A DNA stretch of 64,000 nucleotides, taken from CAWDJT01 sp963828705. GTDB lineage: Bacteria > Desulfobacterota > Syntrophobacteria > Syntrophobacterales > Syntrophobacteraceae. Made by a program: the position numbers and the translations under genes. Below, piece by piece: positions 46,930 to 56,134 of the stretch (positions within the stretch are counted from its first letter, which is position 1; every line of letters begins with the position of its first letter). The stretch spans positions 186,001 through 250,000 of the forward strand of contig CAWHGA010000023.1 of NCBI GenBank assembly GCA_963828705.1, written 5' to 3'. The notes under the pieces are model-generated. The model saw only the letters and a program-made list of their open reading frames with translations. It made no database searches and was not told the DNA's origin.

Positions 46930-48327
46930 CTATTCATCATCAGCCGCCATACCGCATTTGGCAAGGCGATAGCGAAAGGACCGGAAACTGATTCCCAGCA
47001 GTTCGGCCGCTTTCAGCTTAACTCCCTGAGCGTTATCCAACGCACGCAGCAGAAATTCCCTTTCGATGCCAGCCAGGTGCTCATCCAGGTTGAACCCTTC
47101 GGTAATGGTTGCCGGCGCAATAGTCGGCACCGCAACCAGTTGTGCCTTCTTATGAACACTCAACGTGAGGCTATCCGGCAAGACAATGCTGGACGACTCT
47201 AAAGCGATGCTCCTTTCAATGATATTTTCCAATTCCCGGACATTCCCGGGGAAGTTGTAATGGGTCAGGATGTCCATAGCATATGAGGATATCTTGCGGA
47301 TGTCCTTGCCCAGCCTATGGCGGAACTTCTGCAGGAAGTGGTCGGCCAACCTGGGGATATCCTCGCGTCGCTCCCTCAGCGGCGGGATGTGCAGATGGAT
47401 CACGTTCAGGCGATAGAACAGGTCCTCGCGGAAGGAACCGTCAATGACCATTTTCTCCAGATCGCGGTTGGTGGCCGAGATGATGCGGACGTCTACGGCC
47501 ACATCATCGGTTCCGCCCACCATACGAATGGTGCGTTCCTGGACCAGGCGCAGCAGCTTGACCTGCAACGCCGGGGAGAGCTCGCCGATCTCATCGAGAA
47601 ACAGCGTCCCCCCTTGAGCGGCTTCCACCAATCCCTTGCGGCTGGTAGCCGCGCCGGTAAAAGCGCCCTTCTTGTAACCAAAGAGTTCGCTTTCGATGAG
47701 GGTTTCCGGCACCCCGCCGCAATTCACCGTTACCAGCGGTGCTCCAGCGCGCGGGCTTTTCTGATGAATGGCCCGAGCCACCAGTTCTTTGCCGGTTCCG
47801 CTTTCCCCTGTGACCAGAACGCTGCTGTTGGTGCTTGCCACCCGATCGATCATCTCATAGAGTTTGCGCATGCTGGCGCTTTCCCCGATGAGAGCACTAA
47901 AATGCAGCGGTCCATCGGGGATCGGTCGTGGCAGCACTTCCTCACTGCGACCAGCGAGGGCGTTTTGGATCACCGCCCGCATCTCTTCGATCTTAAAAGG
48001 CTTGGGCAGATAATCATAGGCCCCTTCCTTCATGGCGGCCACGGCAGTTTCGGTACTGGCATAAGCTGAAATGATGATCACCACCGTCTGGGGCACGATC
48101 GCCTTACAGCGCCTCAGCACCTCCAACCCATCAACAGGTTTCATGCGGATGTCGGTGATGATCAGATCGAAAGGCTCCCGTTGAAACAGCTCCAGGGCGG
48201 ATTTGCCGTTTTCGGCGCATTGAACGATGTAACCGTCTTTCTGGAGCATGATTTCGAGGAATTCCCGCATGCTCCGTTCATCGTCCACAACCAGGATTCT
48301 AGGTATGTTCTTGCCAAACTCAGTCAT
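46930..48327 (-). CDS. pilR: Sigma-54-dependent response regulator, PilR type
   Basis: NtrC-family transcription activator. Receiver domain at residues 10-125 (ILVVDDERSM, phospho-acceptor in LIITDIRMKPVDG, IIISAYAS, YLPKPF). The AAA+ domain has Walker A GESGTGKELVARAIH and the sigma-54 contact loop ELFGYKKGAFTGA, then GGTLFLDEIGEL. The C-terminal Fis-type HTH reads AAELLGISFRSFRYRLAK, the form typical of PilR. Its ATG overlaps the pyrC stop as ATGA, so the two are translationally coupled. No histidine kinase (PilS) gene is visible. Confidence 0.88.
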   Translation of the reverse strand: MTEFGKNIPRILVVDDERSMREFLEIMLQKDGYIVQCAENGKSALELFQREPFDLIITDIRMKPVDGLEVLRRCKAIVPQTVVIIISAYASTETAVAAMKEGAYDYLPKPFKIEEMRAVIQNALAGRSEEVLPRPIPDGPLHFSALIGESASMRKLYEMIDRVASTNSSVLVTGESGTGKELVARAIHQKSPRAGAPLVTVNCGGVPETLIESELFGYKKGAFTGAATSRKGLVEAAQGGTLFLDEIGELSPALQVKLLRLVQERTIRMVGGTDDVAVDVRIISATNRDLEKMVIDGSFREDLFYRLNVIHLHIPPLRERREDIPRLADHFLQKFRHRLGKDIRKISSYAMDILTHYNFPGNVRELENIIERSIALESSSIVLPDSLTLSVHKKAQLVAVPTIAPATITEGFNLDEHLAGIEREFLLRALDNAQGVKLKAAELLGISFRSFRYRLAKCGMAADDE

Positions 48328-49619
48328 GATCTCATTCTGAAAGAGACGATGTTGCCGCCAACGACCGTCATGGTTGCCCGACCGCGCATCTCCCGCCCAT
48401 GAAACGGGCAGTTGCGACTCTTGGATTGGAAAGTTGCGCAGTCCAGGAGGTATGGTTCCTCGGGATCGATCACCGTGATGTCGGCAGCTACACCTGGCCG
48501 CAGGGTTCCGCCGGGCACGCCCAGGATCCGCGCCGGATTGCCGGACATCTTGGCCATGGCCTGAAGCGGCGTCAGCACACCTTCACGAACCAGATCCAGA
48601 ACCAGGGGCAGGGCCGACTCCAACCCAATGATGCCATTGGCCGCCAGGTTAAATTCCGTGTCCTTCTCCAGGACACTATGAGGCGCATGGTCGGTGGCGA
48701 TGGCATCAATAGTGCCATCGCTAAGCCCGGCCTTAATCGCTTCGACATCGGCAGTGCTTCTAAGCGGTGGATTCATCTTGAACACCGGGTTGAACCCCAC
48801 CACATCATCTTCCGTAAGTGTGAAGTAGTGCGGCGCCGTTTCCGCGGTCACGGTTACACCTCGATTCTTGGCGTCCCGAATCATGCGTACCGACCCGGCG
48901 GTACTGACGTGAGCCAGGTGCAGCCGGCCGTGGGTGAACTCCGCTAGCAACAGGTCCCTCGCCACCATGACTTCTTCGGCCGCTGCCGGGATGCCCTGAA
49001 GGCCATAACGCGTGGCGACCGGTCCTTCGTTCATGAGGCCGCCGTCGGCGAGGTGCAAATCCTCCGCGTGGCTGATCACCACCAAGCCGAAGATGCGGGC
49101 ATACTCCAAAGCTCGCCGCATCAACTGGCTGTTCATCACCGGCCGGCCATCGTCGCTGACCGCTACCGCGCCGGCTTCGCGCAGTTCCCCAAACTCAGCC
49201 AGCATGTCACCTGCCAGCCCCTTGCTGATGGCCGCCACCGGGTAGACCCGACAAACACCCTGCTGGACAGCACGGTTGCGAATGAATTCGGTCACGGCAG
49301 CGCAGTCGTTGACCGGTTGGGTGTTGGGCATGCAGGCCACCGCGGTGAAACCGCCCGCCACGGCGGCGCGCGTCCCCGATGCGATGGTCTCCTTGTATTC
49401 TTCCCCCGGTTCCCGCAGATGGACATGCATGTCAATCAAACCGGGAACCACCCATTTTCCCACAACATCATAGACTTCGAAACCCCGGAACCGTTCGGCG
49501 TCAACATCCAGTCGTGGTTCAATGGCGGTCACACTGCCGTCTTGCACCACAATATCGGCAACCTGATCCAGCGTTTGAGCCGAATCGATCAGTCTACCCT
49601 GGCGTAAGATGAAATTCAC
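48324..49619 (-). CDS. pyrC: Dihydroorotase
   Basis: Cyclises carbamoyl aspartate to dihydroorotate in pyrimidine synthesis. The 431-residue product is a class I enzyme with metal site DMHVHLREPGEEYKE near residue 63, MPNTQPVND, histidines in VISHAED and LHLAHVSTAGSVR, and IATDHAPH. AAAGGTG precedes the ATG. pyrB lies 114 nt upstream on the same strand, and class I PyrC often works in complex with aspartate transcarbamoylase. The stop overlaps pilR. Confidence 0.94.
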   Translation of the reverse strand: MNFILRQGRLIDSAQTLDQVADIVVQDGSVTAIEPRLDVDAERFRGFEVYDVVGKWVVPGLIDMHVHLREPGEEYKETIASGTRAAVAGGFTAVACMPNTQPVNDCAAVTEFIRNRAVQQGVCRVYPVAAISKGLAGDMLAEFGELREAGAVAVSDDGRPVMNSQLMRRALEYARIFGLVVISHAEDLHLADGGLMNEGPVATRYGLQGIPAAAEEVMVARDLLLAEFTHGRLHLAHVSTAGSVRMIRDAKNRGVTVTAETAPHYFTLTEDDVVGFNPVFKMNPPLRSTADVEAIKAGLSDGTIDAIATDHAPHSVLEKDTEFNLAANGIIGLESALPLVLDLVREGVLTPLQAMAKMSGNPARILGVPGGTLRPGVAADITVIDPEEPYLLDCATFQSKSRNCPFHGREMRGRATMTVVGGNIVSFRMRS

Positions 49620-49733
49620 CTTGGCACCTTTCGTTCAATTATTCGGAGTGATTGCAAAATCATATAGGAGCGTATTGCGGAACCTCACTGAGAGGGGATG
49701 GGATCAAAGGAATTCTGCACCCAGGCCATAGAC

Positions 49734-50699
49734 TCAAACCGAGAGTCGCGCTTTGGTCACACTCATTGCCGGTTCCTGCCGTTCAACCTGGCCTAACAGA
49801 TACAAAATGGCCATGCGGACCGCTACCCCGTTGGTCACCTGATCAAGGATTACCGAATAGGGTCCATCAGCCACCTCAGGACTCAGTTCCACACCTCGAT
49901 TGATGGGGCCAGGATGCATGATCAGAACGTCCTTTTTCGCTTTCCGCATGCGGCGATCGTTCAACCCGAATAATTTGGCGTATTCCCGTAGCGACGGCAA
50001 CAACCCCTGACTCATGCGCTCATGCTGCAGGCGGAGAACCATGAGAACATCCGCCTTCGGAATCACCTCATCGACCCGATGGCTTACGCTCACCCCCATA
50101 GTCTCCAGTTCGGCCGGGATCAGAGTAGGCGGCCCACACCCGATGACCCGTGCGCCCATCTTAGTGAGCCCCCAGATATTGGATCGAGCCACACGGCTGT
50201 GAGCGATATCGCCCAGGATGGCCACAGTGAGCCCCTCGAGACGCCCTTTGTGGTCACGAATGGTGAGCATGTCCAGCAGTGCTTGGGAAGGGTGTTCGTG
50301 CATCCCGTCACCGGCATTGATCACCGCCGCGCTGGTTCGAGAAGCGATCCGGTGGGGCGCACCGGAAGCTGAATGCCGAATAACGAACACGTCCGGTTTC
50401 ATGGCTTCCAGGTTTTTTATGGTGTCCAGGAAGGTCTCCCCCTTCGCCATGGAACTGGCCGTGGTGGTGATGCTGTAGGTATCGGCACTGAGGCGCTTGG
50501 CGGCAATATCGAACGACATCCGAGTACGAGTGCTCGGTTCGTAGAAAACATGGATGATCGTCTTTCCCCGCAGGGTGGGGACTTTCTTGATGGTGCGATG
50601 GTTAATTTCCTTAAACGAAGCAGCCGTGTCCAGGATGAATTCAATCTCTTCCGCTCTAAGTTCCTGAATCCCTAGCAAATCTTTTCGCTTAAAGTGCAT
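49734..50699 (-). CDS. pyrB: Aspartate carbamoyltransferase, catalytic chain
   Basis: Transfers the carbamoyl group to aspartate, the first committed pyrimidine step. The 321-residue product has the carbamoyl-phosphate loop FYEPSTRTRMSFD near residue 53, SSMAKGET, the HEHPSQALLDM motif, LGDIAHSRVARSN and LMVLRLQHER. The end (HPGPINRGVEL) is typical. No regulatory chain (pyrI) is nearby. It is first in the pyrB-pyrC-pilR set; no clear attenuator was found upstream. Confidence 0.95.
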   Translation of the reverse strand: MHFKRKDLLGIQELRAEEIEFILDTAASFKEINHRTIKKVPTLRGKTIIHVFYEPSTRTRMSFDIAAKRLSADTYSITTTASSMAKGETFLDTIKNLEAMKPDVFVIRHSASGAPHRIASRTSAAVINAGDGMHEHPSQALLDMLTIRDHKGRLEGLTVAILGDIAHSRVARSNIWGLTKMGARVIGCGPPTLIPAELETMGVSVSHRVDEVIPKADVLMVLRLQHERMSQGLLPSLREYAKLFGLNDRRMRKAKKDVLIMHPGPINRGVELSPEVADGPYSVILDQVTNGVAVRMAILYLLGQVERQEPAMSVTKARLSV

Positions 50700-51239
50700 T
50701 TCTCATCCTTGATCAATCCGCTCTTGTCTGCGTGGTTCGCCACGGGAACCCGCTTGTCATCATCGGTCGCAATAGTTCTGGAGGAACAACGAATAGGTGT
50801 CCGCTTTTAGGGCCTAACTGGCGGTCCCATCCGCGTCTGTCGGGCAAGGGCAAAATAGGAGTATGAGGTTCCGTCACAAGGCACCATGGGGGACATCGCT
50901 GGCCCAAAAAACCTCGATGCAGCCGAAGATCTCCGCAGTCAAGCCGTCAAATGGGGCGGCAGGGTTGATGACGAGGCACACTTCTCCGGCCCAACTCCTC
51001 TCCAAGCCCTTATCAAGAAAGCACTTCGGCGTCAAGCCCTATGGATCATTTGGTCGTTTTGCTTTTCAGTAAAAACCAGACCGACGGCAGGCGCAGCAGA
51101 TGAAGTTCATGGGTATTGGCTGCCAGTTCGCCCATGAGAACCGCTTCCACCCAGTAATGGAGCTCAACCTGCTAGAGGTTTCCGGAGACGTTGTCCGAAG
51201 GGAAGTTCACGGTACGCAACCGTGGGCCGGGTTCGGGCT
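50700..51239. other. Unassigned region upstream of pyrB
   Basis: 540 bases that should contain the pyrB promoter. Several short open frames on both strands have no recognisable features. I see no RNA gene, attenuator or strong hairpin. Confidence 0.35.
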
Positions 51240-51659
51240 CTAGAGAATGTTCCTACTGCTCCTCCAGTTGCTGTGGGTGATCTCTCGCTGGGGCACCAGG
51301 GCGATCTTGCCCGCCGTAATCCGCTGAATGGTGATCTGTTCCCGATTGGCCCCAACCAGTGCCTGCATGGCCGAAAGACCGTGTCCTTCCGGGTTCTGAA
51401 AAAGTTGATCGAAGATTGAGCCTTCCAGACAGTAGCCCTACATCCTGGCTTGCTCATTGAAGAGCTTGCGTGCTTCCGCACTGGGCCCGACCCCGGTCGC
51501 CGCCCGGAGGGGACGGAAGCCAATGGTTCTATTCCCCTCCCCATAATCTCGATTCAAAGGTGGGCAGTTGCCGATATTCAACATCCCGTCGGTCTGACGC
51601 TGGAGGAAGGCAATGATTTCTCCGCTGCAATCACCGTCGGCAGATCTGATCTGCCCCAA
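51240..51659 (-). pseudogene. Open frame with internal TAG after the lipoprotein gene
   Basis: This stretch continues in the same frame as the upstream lipoprotein gene after its TAG (51660-51662). It is open for 73 codons to a TAG at 51438-51440, then open again for 65 codons to the TAG at 51240. GC-rich third positions in the last part (SIFDQLFQNPEGHGLSAMQ) look coding. NRTIGFRPL in the first part faintly recalls the end of formylglycine-generating-enzyme-like proteins. It may be the decayed end of a gene. Confidence 0.25.
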
Positions 51660-52334
51660 CTATTCGGAATCCAAATCAATCTTGCGTATGGCGTACATGT
51701 AGCCAGACGTGGTAGGGACTCTTGCAACTTGGAAAACCGACTCTCGATAGTCCGTTTTGCCAGCCGCTTCCACTTCACCTCTCATGGCGTACCTGCCTTC
51801 CGGAAGGTTCTTGGGGAAAGTCACTTCCTGTTCAGTGGTATAGGTCCCAGGATTCCGTGAAACAACTCTTGGACCGATCTCCTTGCGCATATCAGTGCCG
51901 CTTATTGTGCGTTTTTCAGCGACAGGGATAGGCTTTCCAGTATCGGGATCGAGAAGGGCGTAAGTCATCATCAGTTTTGAGGGTCTCCCCGGTTCAATAA
52001 CCTCGGGTACAACGCGTACATCTTCAACCTTGACCACGGAGCCCTGCACCGGCTCATAGTTGTACACTCTGGCCGTTTGAACCGCATCCCTCTCCATTCT
52101 GTCATAGTAGTTGCCAATGACTGCACCGGCGAGCGCGCCCACAGCCAACCCAACTGCCGCCCCAATGAGCACGCTTTCGTAACCGTGACCCGCTAGACCT
52201 CCGATCATGGCCCCCAGACCCATACCAGTTGCTCCACCTGTAACCGCGCCTCTTTGCGTGTTGTCCGTTGAGGCACAACCAAGGGGCAGGGTCACCAATG
52301 CCGCACACAACAGAATAGCCATTAGCCTTTTCAT
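51660..52334 (-). CDS. Glycine-zipper lipoprotein
   Basis: A 224-residue exported protein with signal sequence MKRLMAILLCAALVTLPLGC, whose cysteine fits a lipobox. A glycine-zipper follows (GAVTGGATGMGLGAMIGGL, GAAVGLAVGALAGAVIG) that could insert in the outer membrane. The C-terminal 130 residues are a beta-rich domain (VVPEVIEPGRPSKLMMTYAL, EVTFPKNLPEGRYAMRGEVE). GGGAGG lies 6 nt before the ATG. It follows the Ser/Thr kinase gene by about 50 nt on the same strand, so they probably share a transcript. Confidence 0.75.
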   Translation of the reverse strand: MKRLMAILLCAALVTLPLGCASTDNTQRGAVTGGATGMGLGAMIGGLAGHGYESVLIGAAVGLAVGALAGAVIGNYYDRMERDAVQTARVYNYEPVQGSVVKVEDVRVVPEVIEPGRPSKLMMTYALLDPDTGKPIPVAEKRTISGTDMRKEIGPRVVSRNPGTYTTEQEVTFPKNLPEGRYAMRGEVEAAGKTDYRESVFQVARVPTTSGYMYAIRKIDLDSE

Positions 52335-52386
52335 TTTGGTCCTCCCTTAGCAAACAGTTCCAGTGAAGCTCCTCACACTTGCCAGT

Positions 52387-54927
52387 TTATCTGTCCACCG
52401 GTGGCTTGATGATCCATCCCTCATCCCTCGGTTGAGGCTGGGTCGTGGTACTCACAGGTTTAGACGGTACTTTCGTTAGCGTGACGCTCCAAGTGCGCTC
52501 TTCTGAGTCCTTGAGATCCAATTTGTCATCTGAGTTATTGTAACCCTTCAATCTCAGGCCAACTCCGTGCGGACCAGGCGAAAGGGGAAGCCTCAAGGGT
52601 GTTTTTCCTCTGGATTTGCCGTCCACGTAAACCGTGGCTCCCTTCGGTACGCTCTCCACTATGAGAAATGCTTCTTTTGGCAAAGGGATCAGCTCTGCGT
52701 TCAAGGTAGAGTCCTTATCATCGACCTTGACTCGCTTCTTCCATTCTTGGTAATCAGGCAAACGCAGCGTAACCATATACGTTCCTGAGGGCATCTTAAG
52801 GGTCAATGGGGTTTCGCCTTCGGACTTCGCGTCGATCTCGACCTGTGCACCTGGCGGCTTACTTGACAGTTCCAAATGGAATTCTTTGACCACTGGCTTG
52901 AGTTCGACCTTCAGCTCTTTCGATTCTTCCAACTGAACCGTTTCCTCCCAACCCTGGTGATCGGCCAAATTGATTCGGATGGTGTGTTCACCAGTTGGCA
53001 ACGTCAGTTCAGCCGGTGTTTCCCCCTTTGACGCACCATCCACAAAGACTTCTGCTCCGGAGGGCACGCTCTTAATTTTTAAAGACGCCATTTTGACGGC
53101 CCGCTTCAATTCCACACGAAGGGGATATTCCCTGGCTTCCGCCAAGGTGACTCGATCTTCCCATCCCTGATAACCCTGCAGAGACAACCGAATTGGGTGC
53201 TCACCCAAGGGGAGTGCCACCTGTGCCGGGGTTTTGCCTTTGGCCGTTCCATCTGCATAAACCTCCGCTCCGGATGGAACCGTATCCACATTGAGAGTTG
53301 CCCGTTTCGTAACTGGTTTCAGTTCAACCTTGAACGGGTATTCCTTTACCTCATCGAGTTGGATCAGGTCGTTCCAAGTTTCATACCCCGGTAAAGTGAT
53401 ATGAAGTGCATGCTTCCCCAGAGGCAACTTTATCCCCATCGGGGTCTTGCCCTCAGATGTGCCATCTACAAATACTTCGGCTCCCGGCGGAGTGCTCGCT
53501 ATCCTGACATTGGCAAGTTCAAGGATTGCCTGCAGTTGAACCTGGATCGGATATTCCTTCGCCTCTTCCATCTGAACTACGTCATCCCAATCGCCATAGC
53601 CCGGCAAAGAGATCCGCACGGCGTGTTTGCCTAGCGGCAGGTCGGATTTCATGGGAGTCCTCCCTTTGGGAGCGCCGTCGAGATAAACTTCGGCCCCTGC
53701 AGGGGCACTGTCCACTTTGAGAGAAGCCAGTAACGCCACAGGTTTCAATTCCACGCGCAATGGATATTCTTTCAGTTGCTCCAATTGTACCCGGTCTTCC
53801 CAATCTTTGTAACCAGCCAAGGATGCCCGTACGGTATGTTTCCCAAGAGGAAGCTTTATCTGCAATGGCGTCTTACCTTTTGGCGCCCCATCTATAAGGA
53901 TCTCAGCCCCTTTCGGGTTGCTCTCCACTTGTAGAACTGCCGCCTTGCTCAACAGAGTAAGGATTTCTTCTTTGTAAAAAACAACAGCGATGATTCCTGC
54001 GACTACGAAAAGCGATAACGATAGCCACACGAACATGCCGCGCTTCCTTGGCTTTTCCTCCTTAGGCGCCGCCGACACCTCTGCTGCCGGCCGCTCCTGA
54101 GTAAGAGTGGGCCTATCTTGAAGGCAGTTGCGCAAGGCCTCGGCCAGTTCTTTACCCGTTCGGAAACGCTGATCCGGCTCCTTATTCAGACATTTCAAGA
54201 TAACCTGCGAAAGAGCCGGCTCAATGTGTGGATTTATCTCCGCAGGGTCAGGTGGATCATGGTTGACGATTTCGGTAAAGAGTGTGGCTATGTTTTTGCT
54301 CCCTCTTCCGAAAGGTCTTTCTCCTGTGGCCAGTTCGTAGAGGATGATTCCCAGTGAAAAAAGGTCGGAGCGCCCATCAACCGATTTCCCTAGAACCTGC
54401 TCGGGAGACATGTAAGCAGGTGTGCCGAGGACTTCTCCGGCCACAGTCTGCAAAGTGGCAGAAACATCTTCAATATGGGCGATGCCGAAGTCGGTTATTT
54501 TTATCTGGTCTTCTGGCTGTAAGATGATGTTGCTGGGCTTAATGTCCCTGTGAACAACTCCCTTCTGGTGAGCATAATCAAGGGCTTCTGCCACCTGAAT
54601 ACCCAAATCCAACACTTCCGGGGACTCGAAACGTCTTACCGAAATGACTTGATCGAGAGGCTGCCCCTCCACAAATTCCATGGCGATATAGATGCTGCCC
54701 TGATCCTCGCCGGCATCGAATGCCGTGACGATGTTGCGGTGCAAAAGTCGCCCAATGGCTTTCGCTTCCTTGAAAAACCTTTTGACATACGCATCGCTGG
54801 TAACCCGGTCCTGGCGCATGACCTTAAGGGCTAACGAACGGTCGAATTGCGGGTCGTAGGCCTGGTAGACCACGCCCATTGAACCTCTACCCAATTCCTT
54901 GATGATCTGGTAACGGCCGTAATTCAT
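52387..54927 (-). CDS. Membrane Ser/Thr protein kinase with seven PEGA repeats
   Basis: Hanks-type kinase of 846 residues. The cytoplasmic kinase domain has the Gly loop GRGSMGVVYQAY, lysine K35, catalytic HRDIKPSN (D128), DFG at D146 and GTPAYMSPEQ. A linker and one membrane helix (about residues 323-345, FVWLSLSLFVVAGIIAVVFY) follow. The outer part has seven tandem PEGA domains, each near 70 residues, with the pattern PxGAEVxxDGxxKGxTP followed by LPLGxHxVRxSLxGY. The last two are the most diverged. PEGA domains are thought to bind surface structures, so this looks like a sensor kinase. The start at 54927 (MNYGRYQIIKELG) fits the kinase fold; the frame is open 22 codons upstream. Confidence 0.9.
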   Translation of the reverse strand: MNYGRYQIIKELGRGSMGVVYQAYDPQFDRSLALKVMRQDRVTSDAYVKRFFKEAKAIGRLLHRNIVTAFDAGEDQGSIYIAMEFVEGQPLDQVISVRRFESPEVLDLGIQVAEALDYAHQKGVVHRDIKPSNIILQPEDQIKITDFGIAHIEDVSATLQTVAGEVLGTPAYMSPEQVLGKSVDGRSDLFSLGIILYELATGERPFGRGSKNIATLFTEIVNHDPPDPAEINPHIEPALSQVILKCLNKEPDQRFRTGKELAEALRNCLQDRPTLTQERPAAEVSAAPKEEKPRKRGMFVWLSLSLFVVAGIIAVVFYKEEILTLLSKAAVLQVESNPKGAEILIDGAPKGKTPLQIKLPLGKHTVRASLAGYKDWEDRVQLEQLKEYPLRVELKPVALLASLKVDSAPAGAEVYLDGAPKGRTPMKSDLPLGKHAVRISLPGYGDWDDVVQMEEAKEYPIQVQLQAILELANVRIASTPPGAEVFVDGTSEGKTPMGIKLPLGKHALHITLPGYETWNDLIQLDEVKEYPFKVELKPVTKRATLNVDTVPSGAEVYADGTAKGKTPAQVALPLGEHPIRLSLQGYQGWEDRVTLAEAREYPLRVELKRAVKMASLKIKSVPSGAEVFVDGASKGETPAELTLPTGEHTIRINLADHQGWEETVQLEESKELKVELKPVVKEFHLELSSKPPGAQVEIDAKSEGETPLTLKMPSGTYMVTLRLPDYQEWKKRVKVDDKDSTLNAELIPLPKEAFLIVESVPKGATVYVDGKSRGKTPLRLPLSPGPHGVGLRLKGYNNSDDKLDLKDSEERTWSVTLTKVPSKPVSTTTQPQPRDEGWIIKPPVDR

Positions 54928-56134
54928 GAAGTGCTGACTTTTCCTGGTGCTGTTATGGTTCCCTAGCATGTGAATTCGTGAATTCCATGCCACCTCGACC
55001 GGAGGGAGAGACCTTTTGGATACAGCTGCTCAGGGACCAGTCTCTTGGAAGGCGGAGCTAATCTCAGCTTGCCAATGCTCACCCTAATCGCCATCTCGCC
55101 CCCACAGAGGGGCAATAATGAGAAATGGTTGACTGGAATGGTCTTTGATGAGCGATCGTGCAATAGTACTGAGAGTTGAACTGAAACTGATAAACCACAG
55201 GAAATTCGGGTATCGACTAAGAAGCTCATCCAATATTCTGGTTGAAATCCGCAAGTTGAGTATCAAAACCGTCAGTCATCTCAACAAGTCCCTGGCTCTT
55301 CCATACTTGGGGGCACAGCTTGAGGTGACCTGACAGGAACCAGCTGCACAGCGCGTCGGCGGTTCATGCTGACAAGCACCTTTTCGCCGTTAAGGACAGC
55401 AACAAACAAAGCCACAACACCCATCTTGGCCTCATGGAGATGGGCCTAATTCACGTCCTTCTCCCTCAGGCCAGACCGTGTAATCTACCTCGAAAAAATA
55501 TAACACACCACAAGAAATGGTGAAATGCCGGTTATGGAACTGCTGCGGCGGACTACCTTGTCTTATGTTCTCATGGTAGGACGATGAGGCCTGAAGTAGC
55601 TGCGGAGAAAGTCGACCCCCTGGCTTTCTGAGACATTCAACAAGTGGCAGTCTCAGCAACTGGCAATCCAAAGGAATCCATGACCTTCGGGTCTTTCGGC
55701 AGCCCCCTCCATCCACGAAATCAAAAAAACATGGACAAGTGGGTTTGCGCCGCCCGGTTAACCGGGCTTCACCCTTTCGGTGGTGCGAATCAGTATGGCT
55801 AGAATTATGGTGTTGAAGGAGAATGCATCGTCAGCCACCGGCAGGGAACTCTGCCCCGTGGTGGCGCCTAGGCTGTTACGGCAATAGCGATTCACGGATA
55901 TGTTCATGATTTGTGCCTTGAATAACAAAAACTAGCCATTTGTTGTTCTTCCACAGGATGGTCGGATTTTTGCGAACGGTTGCCAGCGTTTGCTGTAAGA
56001 GACTGTTCCGGTAGCGCTGTGGGTGGAGGCACCGAGGCATCAGCGAAGCGATCAAGCATTTTGCGCTTGTCAGGATTCCTCTCGAACCGTATCCACAAGG
56101 TTGGGGTCATGCTTATACTCGATTAAGGTTCGCT
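54928..56134. other. 1.2-kb region without a recognised gene
   Basis: No open frame here has family features or a good ribosome site. Base composition is more AT-rich than in the flanking genes. Visible structures are a direct repeat of GTGAATTC at 54969-54983 and the 16-bp palindrome at 55752-55767. It could hold the promoters of the kinase (-) and M24 peptidase (+), or decayed genes. Confidence 0.4.
55752..55767. repeat. 16-bp perfect palindrome
   Basis: GCCCGGTTAACCGGGC is fully self-complementary without a spacer and is followed by a T-containing stretch. It may be a protein-binding site or part of a small hairpin. Confidence 0.4.

Noticed and set aside
51450..51860. 136-codon plus-strand frame
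   Set aside because: Antisense to the lipoprotein and its downstream frame; no features.
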